Assembly (NCBI GenBank): GCA_032719365.1
Contig: CM064866.1
Location: 78,472,916 to 78,536,915, forward strand
Length of the DNA stretch: 64,000 bases
Direction of reading: 5' to 3'
From: Prinsepia uniflora
Lineage: Eukaryota; Streptophyta; Magnoliopsida; Rosales; Rosaceae
In this document: piece by piece, positions 10,735 through 23,994 of the stretch
Layout: every line of letters begins with the position of its first letter
Numbering within the stretch: the first letter of the stretch is position 1
Notes under the pieces: generated by a model
What the model was told of the DNA's origin: nothing
Database searches by the model: none
What the model saw: the letters and a program-made list of their open reading frames with translations, nothing else
Position numbers and translations under genes: made by a program

Positions 10735-13700
10735 TCAAGGGAACAAGTAGGGGAACTGTTCTCGCATCTATGCCTCGGGTTCCCATGTGGCTTCCTCCAC
10801 ATCCTGGTTCCTCCAGAGAACCTTTACCAGAGGAATGGTCTTCCGACGTAGTACTTTAGCCTTTCGATCCAAAATCTGCACCGGCTGTTCCTCGAAGCTC
10901 AAGTCTTCACGGAGTTCAATGGGTTGTTCCTCCAGTACATGAGATGCGTCAAACACATATTTCCGCAACATCGACACGTGGAAAACATCATGGACCTTCG
11001 AAAGCTTTGGCGGTAGTGCCAACCTGTAGGCCACCGGGCCAATCCTCTCAGTGATCTCATAAGGTCCGATGTAACGAGGGCTCAACTTCCCTCGCCTGCC
11101 AAATCTCACTACACCCTTCCAAGGGGATAATTTCAGGAATACCCGATCTTCGACCGCAAACTCAAGATCCCGAATCCGATGGTCCACATAGCTCTTTTGT
11201 CTGTCCTGGGCTGCCTTGAGCCGATCCCTGATGAGTTTGACCTGCTCGGTTGTCAGTTCCACCAATTCGGATTTAGTCAGCTTCCTTTCACCCACATCCG
11301 TCCAACACAACGGGGTTCTGCACTGCCGTCCGTACAAGGCTTCGTACGGAGCCATCCCAATGCTCGCCTGATAGCTGTTATTGTAGGAAAATTCCATCAA
11401 GGCTAGATGTGACTCCCAAGTGTCCTGAAATTGAAAAACGCAGGCTCACATCATATCCTCTAAAGTCTGGATGGTTCGCTCAGACTGGTCGTCAGTCTGA
11501 GGATGAAATGCAGTACTGAAACGAAGTTTCGTCCCAAAAGCTTCCTGTAGACTTTTCCAAAACCGAGAAGTAAACCTCGGGTCTCTGTCAGATACTATTG
11601 ATTCCGGAGTACCGTGCAGACGGGTGATCTCGTCAATAAACAACTGGGCCAACTGTGTCATCCTGAAGTTCTCTCACACTGGCAAGAAATGAGCTGATTT
11701 CGTAAGCCTGTCCACAATCACCCAAACTCCATCGTGGCCCCTGGGTGTCCTAGGAAGTCCAAACACAAAATCCATTGTTAGGTGATCCCATTTCCTTTCC
11801 GGGATAGGTAGGGGTTGCAAGGCTCTATAAGGTCGTTGTCTCTCAGCCTTCACTTGCTGGCAAATCAGACACCTGCTGACAAACTCGGCAATCTCCCGTT
11901 TCATTCCCGGCCACCAGTAGTGCTCTCGCAAGGTACGATACATCTTGGTCCCACCAGGATGCATCGTGTAGGCCGAACTATGCGCTTCGTCCAAGATCTC
12001 CCTCTTCAGTGCCTCAACGTTGGGCACGCACAACCGTCCTTCTTTTAGCAAAGCTCCATCCTCCCTGACTGTAAAATCTAGCCGTTCACCGGCTTCCACT
12101 TCAATCCGAAGTACACATGAGACAGGATCTTGAGATTGAGCCTCAACGATCCGATCGATCAGAAGTGGCCTCACATGAAAATTAGCCAGCAAGACACCTT
12201 GGCCATCCAATCCCAAATCAATGCTAGTTTTGCGGAGTTCAACCAAAAGTGGTAAATGAATCGTCCGTAGATGTGCTACAGAATGCGTTGACTTCCGGCT
12301 TAGAGCATCAGCCACCACATTGGCTTTTCCCGGGTGGTACTCAATCGTCCACTCATAATCCTTAATTAGCTCTAGCCACCGTCGTTGCCTCACATTTAAC
12401 TCCTTTTGAGTGAACAAGTATTTCAGGCTCTTGTGATCCGTGAACATTCTGCAAGTCGCACCATACAGGTGATGTCTCCAAATCTTCAATGCATGCACAA
12501 CAGCAGCTAACTCCAAATCGTGCGTAGGATAATTGCGCTCATGCGGTTTCAACTGGCGCGAAGCATAGGCAATCACTTTCCCATGCTGCATTAGTACACA
12601 TCCCAAACCCTGTAAGGATGCATCACTGTACACCTCAAATTCCCTACTGTCGTCTGGAAGGGTCAGTATAGGAGCAGATGTCAACCTTTCCTTTAGCTCC
12701 CGAAAACTACGCTCACAATCGTCATCCCACACAAACTTGACTCCCTTCCGCGTCAGTCGCATCAACGGGGCAGCAATGGTAGAGAAACCCTCTACAAACC
12801 TCCTGTAGTAACTAGTCAAACCCAAGAAACTCCTGACTTCAGTGACGGTCCTCGGTTGTTCCCACTTCGCCACTGCCTCAATTTTCTGAGAATCCACACT
12901 GATCCCGTCAGTTGAGATCACATGCCCCAAGAAACTCACGCTCGTCAACCAGAACTGGCACTTGCTGAGCTTCGCGTACAACCGGTTTTCCCTCAAGGTA
13001 CCCAGCACCATCCTTAAGTGCTCCTCGTGCGCCTCCGCACTCCTCGAGTAGACTAGGATATCGTCAATGAACACGATGACAAAGCGATCCAAGTAAGGCT
13101 GCAACACTCGGTTCATCAAATCCATAAACGCTGCGGGTGCATTGGTCAAACCAAACGGCATCACAAGGAACTCATAATGACCATATCGGGTCCTAAAGGC
13201 TGTCTTGGGTACATCCTCATCCTTAACCCACAACTGATGATACCCAGAACGAAGGTCAATTTTGGAGAAGTATTGCGCTCCTCGCAGCTGATCGAACAAA
13301 TCATCGATCCGAGGCAACGGGTATTTGTTCCTGACTGTTACTTTATTCAGTTGCCTGTAATCGATGCAGAGTCTCAAACTCCCATCCTTTTTCTTCACAA
13401 ACAACACCGGGGCTCCCCAGGGGGATACACTCGGTCGAATAAACCCCATCTCAAGTAATTCTTGTAACTGCGCCTTCAGTTCTTTCAACTCAGCTGGCGC
13501 CATACGATACGGAGTCTGAGAGATAGGTTGCGTACCTGGAACCAGATCAACAGTGAACTCGACATCTAGATGCGGTGGCAATCCCGGTAGATCCTCCGGA
13601 AAGACATCCGGGAACTCCCGTACTATCGGTATATCCTCCACCCTCAATGGTGCAGCTCGTGAGTCCAACACTTGAGCTAAGTATCCCTGGCACCCTTTCC

Positions 13701-15191
13701 TCAACAACTTACTTGCCTTCAGGGCTGAAATCACTCCGACAGGAGTGGCTCGCTGAATTCCCTGAAAGGTGGTTTCCGGTAACCCCGGGCTCCGAAAAGT
13801 AACCTTCTTATCGGCACATTTGATAGAAGCATGATGGAGCGTCAACCAGTCCATTCCCAAAATGACATCAAAGTCGTGCAAGTCCAAGAGTATCAAATCT
13901 GCCATCAGACCAACATCACCCACCATTACGGGACACTCCCGCAACACTTGATTCACCAAAAATACATCTCCTGTGGGTGTACTCACACCCAAATCACAGT
14001 CCAAGGCGGACACCTCTTTATCCGCCAACAACTCACAGTCCCACGATATAAATGAATGAGTAGCTCCGGGATCAATTAAAGCACAAACATCATGCCCAAA
14101 GATCGTGAGTGTACCTGTCACAACACCAGGTGCTGCCCTGGCCGCCTGCTGCGTAACAGCAAAAACTCGGGCCTGTGGTCCAGCTGCTCGCCCACGGCCC
14201 CGACCCCTCTGTCCATTAGCCACTCCAGTACCACCTCCTCGAGTGCTCCCAGTCCCAGAAACTGCAGCTGTGCTCCGTCCCTGCTCTGCTCCACCCCGAC
14301 CTGCGCCACCACCCTGTGGCAAAGATGGACACTCCCTCCGATAGTGGCCCCGCTCGCCACAGAAGAAACAGATAACACTGGAGGCATCACGAGCAAAACC
14401 ACCACCCTGCCGTCCCGTGGAAGCAACCGAAGTCGCGCTCGCCTGCGGAGCAGTCTACGCCCTAGGCGCTCGGAATCCGGAACTCTGATAGTTACCAGGC
14501 CTGCCATAACGGTCATTGCCTGCAGATGAGGCTCCACCATAACGTCCCTTCTTCGGGGCTCCCTGACCATACGATCCAGAATATGAACGCCCTCGACGTT
14601 GTCCACCACCAGAGTACTGTGGACGTGTCGGAAGACTGGCCTCAACCCGCACTGCGGCATCAGGCAACTCCCTGAGAGTAGCAAAAGCTCCGGTCGTCAC
14701 AATGGCCCGTATCTCACCCCGTAGGCCAAGCTCAAACTTACGACATTTCTCAGCCTCATTAGATACAAAGGTAGGAGCAAAACGAGCTAGCATCTGAAAT
14801 TTCTGCTCATACTCAGCTACGGACATGCTCCCCTGTTGGAGCTGCAGAAACTCGGTCTCCCTAGCATCACGGAATGAACGGGGATAATACTGATCCAGAA
14901 ACCGTTCACGAAAGGTCTCCCAAGTCGCTGTACGGGCATCCCAACCCGACAACTCCAGAGTGTAAACTCATAAGCAGATCCATCAAGCAAAAAGGTAGCC
15001 AAAACAACTCGCTCCTCAGGAGGACAGTGCATCACAGCAAAAATCCGCTAGAACCGAGAAATCCAACGGTGAGCATCCTCGGGATCCGCTCCACCACTAA
15101 ACACCGTAGCCCCAAGACGCTGGGCTCGCTCGATCGAAGCGCTCTTGGTATCGCCATCAGGTCGTGGAGGGGGTTCGCGTCGCGGAGGCAT
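10735..15191 (-). pseudogene. gag-pol polyprotein of the outer chromovirus, inactivated
   Basis: One frame reads from ATG at 15191-15189 (MPPRREP) to TGA at 10737-10735 (QFPYLFP end), with one frameshift in gag. Domains in order: gag; a CX2CX4HX4C zinc knuckle (CFFCGERGHYRREC, about 14330-14375); protease (LIDPGATHSF, about 14070); reverse transcriptase with FIDD (about 13060); RNase H (VYSDAS to about 12400); integrase HHCC finger (EAHSSAYTMH...CLICQQ); DDE core (MDFV, SDRD, SERT); and a chromodomain-like tail (VEEATWEPEA). Five in-frame stops break it: TAG at 15048-15050, TAG at 14455-14457, TGA at 11674-11676, TGA at 11446-11448 and TAG at 10768-10770. A frameshift lies near 14953-14960. 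The protease has D-P-G where the family has D-S-G or D-T-G. The copy cannot encode its own transposition. Confidence 0.93.
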
Positions 15192-15276
15192 GGCCGGTCG
15201 TCCTTCTCTGAAAGAGGCATAAGTTAGTACAATAATCAAGGCACACCCGAGTGCCGGACACGAATCGAAAACCTAG

Positions 15277-15288
15277 GCTCTGATACCA
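15277..15288 (-). other. primer-binding site, initiator tRNA-Met type
   Basis: The minus strand reads TGGTATCAGAGC two bases inside the right LTR (which ends GTCA in element sense at 15291). This is complementary to the 3' end of initiator tRNA-Met, the usual primer in this group. It proves the element reads right to left. Confidence 0.92.
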
Positions 15289-15290
15289 AT

Positions 15291-16630
15291 TGACAGGACC
15301 CACCCCGATTATCGCCTCGATAATCGGGAAGCATCCTGCTCCCGTCTGACAATCGAATCCAAAAGGCCGGAAAACTAATTAATATTACATCACACCCATT
15401 GTCAGACCAGGGAGATTAAACAAACACAACCGACTGGACGCCAAGTCCACAGTTTCACAGAGCGTAATATTACAAAACAAGTTAAAGAAACAAATCCTAC
15501 TCTGTGAACTAACTACTCCGCAACGGAAAACTTTATGCCTCCGTCTCTGCCTCGTCGCTTGCCCCCGCACTTGTACCACGACCTGGAGGGAATTTAAAAC
15601 AACAAAATGTGAATGGACCGAAACATAAGTTTTACAGGAAAAACAGTTTTTCCGAAATCGGGTTCGCCCTCCAGTTTTGTAACACGCATGCATAACCAAA
15701 TATTCAAAATTTGCATATTAAACTTTTGAAAACTTTTTTTTTCCGAAACACATGAAAACCGTTACAAAGGATCGTCATAACTCATGTAAAACCATTTAAT
15801 AATGCCAGATTTCAGAAACCGTCATTTTGAAACGTTAATTGCACAAATCAAGTAAACCGTGAATCAATAACCACAATTATGCCGTTGGATCCATCCGAGT
15901 CTTTAAACTCAATATTAGGCCTTCCCGGGATATCAACGAGTCTTTAAACTCAAAACATGATTAGTAGGCCTCGGGGGTATCACAATAATCGAGTCTTTAA
16001 ACTCACGAGTCTTTAAACTCAATCCGGGTCTTTAAACCCAATTTTCGGGCCCGCCCCCGTCATCAACAAACTAGGTCTTTAAACCCAAAACCAGATCCAA
16101 CAATCAACCGGGTCTTTAAACCCAAAACCGTTTTTAAACACAATAAACCAGGATTCATCACAAACCGTTTTCCAACATCATTCCGAAAACATATCACATC
16201 ATAATAGGACTTATGTCCGAATTCACATGCAAATTCCAACACATGCAATTTTCGAAAATTACTTCACAATATGATCAAACATCATAAATCCGAAACATGC
16301 ATATTCATATCCAGGTACTTCATCAAAACATCACGCATGCATAAGCGAAAACCATAACCTCGAAATGCGTGAAATACGATAAATGTCTCGAAAAGCGTGA
16401 AAACACGTAAAACCGATATATCATATCACCATCATAAAATCATATGTAAAACCATGAGATAAATAAGCAAAATAGTCATGCATGCCCAATTTAGAAATCA
16501 AAAAGTCCACTCACGGTTTTAGGAAGCGTCAATCGCGTCCCGCGCGCTCCTCCGTAACTTCGGAAGTGTCCGGGCCTGTAAAAACGTACAAGAAGGGTTA
16601 CAAACATCCTCAAATAGCTCGTATGATTTT
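15291..16630 (-). repeat. 5' LTR of the outer chromovirus, first part (up to the insertion)
   Basis: It is near-identical to 7679-9020. The copy stops at GTATGATTTT, where a solo LTR begins at 16631. It includes the palindrome array at about 15897-16110. Confidence 0.93.
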
Positions 16631-16951
16631 TGTAACGACCCGTCCCGAATATCAGGATTTAATAATATTTAATTGTGATTCACTAATCTGGGATTAGTTG
16701 GGCGATTTCGGACGAATTGTGCAAAATGACCGTTTTGCCCCTAGGCGTGGGCAAAACGTTGACTTTTAATTCGGATGGTCAAATGGACTTTGACCGATGA
16801 CCGTGACGTAGTTCGGAACGTCACGAGTTCATAGACAGGTGGCACGTTCGATTCCGACATTCGCAGAGAAAGTTATGAGATTCGGAAGTTGAGGGGTATT
16901 TTGGTAATTTGGCTTATTAGGGGCCAAATGTTGACTTTTTGACCGGGATGT

Positions 16952-19075
16952 TGACTACGCCCAAACTACGCATTAAATTAAACACGTAATTTGAGTATTG
17001 TGCAATTTAAACCCTTTTTGTGTAGATGTAGTATTGGTAAATAGGGATCGTTCTTAACCGGGGAAATTAGGGAACATTAATAATGTGTTAGTGGGAAAGA
17101 GTAATGAATAAATGAATAATGAATACATTAATGAATTAAATAATTAAATAATAAAAGAATTAACAAATTAAAGAATTAATGAATTAAAGAATAAAAGAAT
17201 TAAAGAATTAATTAATCAAAGAATAATAAACTAAAAGTATTAAAGAATAAAAGAATAAAGAGATTAAAGAATCAAAGAATAATAAACTAAAAGTATTAAA
17301 GAATAAAAGAATAAAGAGATGAAAGAATCAAAGAATAATAAACTAAAAGTAGAAAAGAAGAATAAAAGAATAAAAGAATAAAAGAATAAAGAATTGAAAA
17401 GGGGGGTTTTGAAAAGAGTTGTAAATATAAAATAAAGAAAACAAGTAAAAATAATTAAATACTTAATTTTACTTCTACTTTAACTTTTGTACTAGTGAAC
17501 TTTCTTCAAACACATATTTTTACCAACACTCTAACATCATGCTCATATTGAACCAATCACGAAATCATACCTTAATTATCTCAAATACATGCATACATTT
17601 TTCATATTATAAATGCACCGAACAGCGGATTATTACTTACAATATGATCCACCTTAAGTAAGTGATTTAATGCGCCGAACAGCGATCAAACATTAAATCT
17701 CTTCAACTCTATTCTAAATGCCCCGAACAGCGGATCAACATTTAGTTTCGAATTGAAGTTTAAGTACTAAAACATATGAAGTAAAAGAAACTCAAAAAGT
17801 AAAACACATGGAGATTGCATTCTTACTTACAAATGTTAGAAAGAAAATACCAACACATATATTGAATTATAAGTAAAACCAATAACAATAACAAGAATTT
17901 AAGTAGAGAAGCATGGATTTTCACAAGAATCACCGAACAGCGGCAGGAAACTTGTGAAGATGGAAGAAGAAATACGAGGAATTCGGTCTTAAAACTCTTG
18001 AATTGCCTTAGAATTACTTGGCCTAGGTATTTCTTAAGGAAAGCATAAAAATGTATTTAAGAGATCTCAAAGAAATATCACAAGAACAAAGTAAAGAAGA
18101 AATGAAATTAAGAAAAATAAAAATAACATAAATTAAGAATAAGAATTAAAAAGAAACTAATTAATAAGAAAATCTACAAGAAGTTAAAATGGTCCCCAAA
18201 AATGTCTCTCAAAAGAGAGAAACAAAAGAACTAAAAGAAGAGAACTAAAAACTAAGCAAAATGGAAGAAATGAAGCTAATGGGGACTCCCCAAAATACAA
18301 GGATTGAAGCCCTATTTATAGGTGGAAAAAGCTATCAAAAATAATATAAAAATACAATAAAAAATGTGGAATAATGGAATGATGAGTAGTAAAGATTTGT
18401 AATGATGTTTAGAAGTGGTTTGAGTTGTAAAGTTGCAAAATTGGGTTGGAAAGTGGAAGGAATTTGGGTGGAAGTTGGGTGGAAATTGGGTGGAAGCTGC
18501 TGGAAAATAATTCAGCAGAGAGCTGCTGAAAAGAAAGGAGGAAAATCGGCAGGCGCCGGCTGAATGGAGGAAGAGGGACTCGGCGGGGCGGCGCTGAAGA
18601 TGAGCCTGGGCGATCAGCAAGCGCGCGCCGAAGAGGATGCTTGGCGGTCGGTACGTGCGCGCCGACGGGAAATCAGGGCTGAGGAGCAGTCGCGCGGAAC
18701 TGGGCTGATGCGAATGGGCCGCACGGGCTGGATTGCACGGGCCTGGCGGGCTGGGTTTCTTTTTTTCTTTTTCTTTTTTCTGTTGGGCTAGGCAGCATTT
18801 TATTGGGTTTGGGCTGCAGGATTTTATTTGGGCTGCAAAAACAATTAATTAATTAATTTAATAATATTTCACCGAAATTCGTCCATAATTTATTCGTTAT
18901 AATTTCGATCGGGACGATTCTTTCGCCAAAATACTCCAAATTACAAACTTTATTTATTTAAACAAAAATAATACAAAATAAATTATTTTATCTAATTATT
19001 TATTATTTTAATATTAAAAGTCAAGTATAAAGGGTATAAAATAATATAAAATAATGCTTATTTGAGGACCTATCA
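16952..19075. mobile_element. 2124-bp solo-LTR-like insertion, 'CCGAACAGCGG' family
   Basis: It has TG...CA ends (TGACTACGCCCAAAC...GAGGACCTATCA) and a 5-bp duplication GATGT (16947-16951 and 19076-19080). It has an A-rich (AAAGAATTA)n-like tract at about 17100-17400. The motif (C)CGAACAGCG(G) occurs four times (about 17619, 17676, 17721, 17935). A second member starts at 63034. No coding domain is seen. It could be a solo LTR or a short non-autonomous element, and its orientation is not known. Confidence 0.75.
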
Positions 19076-20060
19076 GATGTCCGATGGCCGAGGGCCAAGG
19101 ACCGTTACGTAGGTTTCGTCGATACGAATCCAACGACAGGCGGCATGCCGAAATCGGAGATTCGACGACGAAGTTATGGTCAAGGAAACGAATTTACGAA
19201 CCGAGGCTCTGATTAAAATAATAATATAATAATGAACAATACCCGGTGACTGAACACACTTGGATGAGTGACAAGTGTCACTCATCCCTTAATTTGGGGC
19301 TTAAGACCAGGATCCATGTTTTGGGGGAAACATTATGATTATGTTTTATTAATTAATTAACTAAATTATTGTTTAATTTCCATTAACCCTCTCCGATTTC
19401 TTGGCCGTGTACAACCAAATGCCATTTCCTTCCCACCTTCATTCCTCTTCCAATTCTGAAACTGAGAGTGTGAAATTGGAGAGAATTCAGAGACTAACTC
19501 AACTGGGATTACACGGTGGACTGTTCGGGTGAGGGAGACAGAGAAATCAAAAAATTGATTTTTGGGAGGGAAATTCGAAATGGATGTTTTGAGCCGTGAG
19601 GATCGAAATTGATGATTCAATTCGACTTCTGGGATCAAAACGAACATCTTTGCTTCAAGAACGAAGAGAAACCATGGCGGATTGAGGAAGAACTGAGCTT
19701 CCATGGCAGCTCAAAGTCGAGCTTGTGTTCAGTGGGTTTGAGGTAAGTAATTCTCAAATTGACCTTGTAGAAATGTCCCTTACACTCTCACGATGCTAAC
19801 TGAATGAACTAATTTGGAAAACAGGGACGATATCGTGAAACCCGATTTGAAAACCCGTCGAGGATCGATCGAGAGTCGTGAGGATTTAGACCACGATTTG
19901 TGTAATTCGATTTACAGAACTTAAATGGTGATTGATTACAAGGGATCAGTTGAAAGAACGGATTGATTTGATGTTGAATTGGGTGAGATTGAACCGGGTC
20001 CTATCGCGGGTTTTTCAACCCGTTTACCAGAGAAACGGGCGAGGATGGTGACTGTAGCAG

Positions 20061-20135
20061 TCACTGTAGCAGGCGCGTGGCTTTCACGCGCAGCCACTCA
20101 CGGCGGCGCGTGACGGCGCGTGGGCACGAATCTCG
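20061..20135. promoter_or_regulatory. GC-rich GCGCGTG inverted-repeat block shared by all the long LTRs
   Basis: The sequence GGCGCGTGGCTTTCACGCGC folds on itself and is followed by further GGCGCGTGACGGCGCGTGG copies. The same block occurs at about 9183-9240, 22163-22225, 24793-24860, 53980-54050, 57545-57600 and 59228-59285, usually next to CACTGTAGC. A regulatory or RNA-structural role is inferred from conservation across otherwise diverged LTRs. Confidence 0.6.
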
Positions 20136-20654
20136 AGGTGAGGTCAACATGACTTCTGTCCTATTTAATGTAACGAACATTTTGGAATTGGTTTCGTGTC
20201 GATCGGACACCGTTTCGTTATTGTTCGGGATGTCCGAAGGTTTTAAATCCAGTTTAAAAATACTTAAAAATTCGGGAAAATTACGGGACTTGAATAGGAT
20301 GTTAATGATGAGGTTAGTAATCCTCTAATGTGATTTGAACAGGATTGGGAGTCCCGGTGATAGTGGTGTGGCCCGGGAAGGCCTATGGCACGCGTATCGA
20401 GGTGCTCGGTTAAACGGTCTGTGAGTGGATATTGGTTTCATAAATTCGATGCATGCATAACTGTTTTATGATTGTTATAATTATGATTAAATGATTTATT
20501 TTGGATATCGGTGAATTTAAAATGATTTCACGTATTTCTAGGTGAATTACGTATTTGCACGTAAACCGAGATTTTCTGGATTTTCACCGATTTCCATAAA
20601 TGTGGTTGAATATGATTTCATGAAACGGTTACGAACTTGAATAAAGTAAAATCG

Positions 20655-20752
20655 GGCCGGGGGCCCAGTTGAACTATGAAATCGGGCCAGGGGCCCAGTT
20701 AACATGTGGATCGGGCCAGGGGCCCAGTTAACTTGTGGAATCGGGCCAGGGG
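20655..20752 (+). repeat. array of GGGCC-AGG-GGCCC hairpins in the solo LTR
   Basis: Units of about 32 bp each contain GGGCC, loop AGG or GGG, and GGCCC, followed by AGTT. The last unit is cut by the insertion at 20753. It continues after the insertion (about 23675) with GGGTC-GGG-GACCC, a unit whose two arms both changed. Confidence 0.8.
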
Positions 20753-23674
20753 TGTCAGGACCCGTCCCAAATATCACCTCGATACTCGGGATGAACCCTG
20801 CTCCCGTCTGACAATCACACTTACAATACCAAAAAGAACTTAATACAACTATAAGCATAACCATCAGACGAAGGAGTAAATATATACAACAGTAAGCCAG
20901 AGCATAGTTCTACAAAATGGGCACCAAAAGTCCTACAAGTCTAAGTCCGCAACGGAAGAACGTCAGAAGCCCTATGCCTCGATATCTGCCTCAACGTTCA
21001 CCCCAGCGCTATCACCACGACCTGGAGGGAATTTGAACAAAAAGAAGGTGTGAGTGGACTAAAAGGAATAAAAGTTTTAAAACCGTTTACCAGCAAATCA
21101 AAGTAAGGAAATAAAATCATTTGTTCCCTCCGGTTTAAAACCAGGCATGCCAATGAAGTATTAGAAAAGTCATAATATAAAACATCATAAGAAACAGAAA
21201 CACTATAATCACCATAAGAAACAGATACACTATAAAACTGATATAGAAACCAGAGCATAAACATCAAACCACTTTTCCCGATCAAACCTGCTGGACCTAT
21301 CCGAGTCTTTAAACTCAACCAGGCCTCACATATAAATCCGAGTCTTTAAACTCCCGAGTCTTAAAACTCAATAGGCCTATGGGGGTAATATCGTAATATC
21401 CGAGTCTTTAAACTCAATCCGGGCCCGTCCCCCGTCAAATTAGTATCCGGGTCTTTAAACCCATATCCAGATCCAGCAAATCCAATCCATGTCCAGTGGA
21501 AAACCAATTCAAAATCCATCGCCAAATTCGAATTCGAAATCCCCGGTTCGAAGCCCTTCCGGCGTTCAGAACCGACATTCCGAACCCAAATCCGGAAAAA
21601 GATCCATGTTCATAACAAAACCATAGGAAAATCCCAAATCATATTCCACAACCTATTTACCATCATCAGAAAACGTTTTTAGATTAAATTTCTGAATTAT
21701 AACATCAAACTCTGAAAACCCGCTTTTCTCGAAAAACGTGCAAAATCCCGAAAACGTCTCGAAAAATGTGCAAACATCTCAATCACGTATAATCATCATC
21801 AGGACATAAAAACACACATAGAAATCATAAAACAGTAATTAAAACAGTTTGGCATGCTCGGAAGTAAGAAAGAGTCCACTCACAGTTCAGAGCAAGTCAC
21901 TCGCGCCCCGTGCGCTCCTCCACCGTTTCTGGTGTCTCCCGTCCTGTCAATAGATATCACATAGGGTCACAATAACATCAAGAATACCTTCCCTATTTTC
22001 CCCAATTTTTCAGGAATTTAATAATATTTTAATCCGAAACCCTAAACCGTACGGATTCCCGAACCATTCCGTAACACCGTCCGATTAACCCGGAAACTGT
22101 ACCATTGGATTCATTAGAACATTTAGGGCTAAACTCATGTTGGACGCTTGACCGGATTCCTCCCCACGCGCCCCCACGCGCCGCCCAAAGTGGCTGCGCG
22201 TGGGCCTCACGCGCCTGCTACAGTGCATCTTCAACCTCGAGTCACCCGGTTCAACTGTGTTGAACCGGCGTGACCGGTTCTCCTCCATTCCTCCACCATT
22301 CTTCCCCATTTCAATACCATTAGCTTCGTCCAGTCCCCTGCAACCAAACCCAGTCCTAAAATCCAGAAATCACGGCCTGAAACCCCTCGTCTTCATCCTC
22401 GAAAAATACTGTCCGTGAGCCCTGTTTTGGCCGCCGGCCACCCAGCACGTCCCCCTTCACGGTGGTCACTCCAAACTCCTCCCACGACTTCACTGAATCA
22501 CACACAACTCACGAAATCCCTCGACTCTTCCTCCAACTCCACAATTTTCCGTTTGAAAATCACGGCTAAACAGGGTACAGAGGACCCGCCGTCGAACCGC
22601 CTTCCACCGTGAACCTCCCGTCACGGCAACCACCACAAACGACTCCTAGGACCTCCCTAGACCTCCCTTCACTCACCAAACCTTTCGATTCTAGCTCTAG
22701 GTCCACGACTCTTGAAATGAAAATTCACTAAAAACAGGGCAAAAGAAATTACCTTTCGATTCCGGCGCCGCCGTGAGAACCGTCACCCACCACGGTGCTC
22801 GTGGGACTCCCCTAAACCTCCTGAGTCTCCTAGTGCCTTGAATCCGTCCACCACACAACACAACAGCCACCACCGTCCACGGCCTCCTCTGTTTCTTCCA
22901 ATTATCCAACCGTCCACCACGTCGCCTCCGTGCACGGTTGCACCTCCAGACCACGATCACCAGCTCCTCCGTACCTCACTGTCTCTCTCTCGACTCACAC
23001 TTCACTCTCCCTAGCATCCAAATCGATCACCGCCTCACCCCAATCTTCTCTCTGTTTTCTGTTTCCTTCGAAATTGTGCACGGTTCAAAAACGAACCAAG
23101 TGTGGCCGTGCACACTTTAGACACCTCCAGAAGCCTCTGGCTTCTCACCACGTGTCCACAAACCCTTGGTGCAAAACAAAATATCCCAGCCATCTGTTGC
23201 CACTTGCCCATCTCTGATTGGCTGAATGAAAAAGACCAAAATACCCCTTGTATAATTAATTACCATTTTACCCTCGAACGTTTTAGACCCATAACTACTT
23301 CGTTCGACGTCCGATGACAGCGTGCCGCCTGTCGTTGAACTCAGGACGTCGAGACCTATCTAACGGTCCTCGGTCTACGTGAAAATCACACATCCTCCAA
23401 AAAGTCAACATTTCCCCTATTAACTCAAAATTACGGTAACGCCCCCCACCTTCCGTACATCATAACTTTTCCTCCGGTTGTCCGAATCGAACCTGCCGCC
23501 TGTCTACGGACTCGTGACGTCCTAACCTACGTCACGGTCAAAGGCTAACACTCATCCAATCGATAGTACAAAAAGTCAACTTTTCGTTTACTATTCACAA
23601 GGGCAAAATCGTCCTTTTTACAAAACTTCACAAAAATTACATTTTTACCCTTCCCGTAGGTACGGGTTGTTACA
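20753..23674 (-). mobile_element. solo LTR (2922 bp), third nesting level
   Basis: It runs TGTCAGGACCCGTCCC to GGGTTGTTACA, flanked by AGGGG (20748-20752 and 23675-23679). In minus sense it starts TGTAACAACCCG and ends GGGTCCTGACA, like the other LTRs of this group. It has GAGTCTTTAAACTC-type palindromes at about 21302-21460 and the GCGCGTG block at about 22163. The 73-95-codon ORFs inside are not supported by any sister LTR. Confidence 0.9.
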
Positions 23675-23994
23675 AGGGGCCCAGTTGATTTCTACATGTG
23701 ATTGCGGGTCGGGGACCCTAAAATGGAATTGAATAAATGTTTTCTGGTTTACATTTTATATATGTTCACATGCTGGAATCAATAAATGGTTTTGATGATA
23801 TTTCGGTTATGGCACGTTTCACGGTATTTGGGCATGAGACCCGTTTGATGAAACGTAACGATCAGTTCGGATTTTATCTATGTATACCTATATGTTTTGC
23901 ATGTGGATATCTATAAAATGTATTTAGTACTGCACTGTATAAATCCTTCCATATTATATTGTCTCCTCTGGATGAGGTACCCCGGAAAGGTCAC

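Noticed and set aside
14092..14529. 145-codon plus-strand ORF
   Set aside because: It lies opposite the gag zinc-knuckle and protease region of the chromovirus; it is a GC-rich shadow.
22697..23317. several 60-95-codon ORFs in 20753-23674
   Set aside because: They fall inside a solo LTR with exact ends and target duplication, and no sister LTR preserves them.
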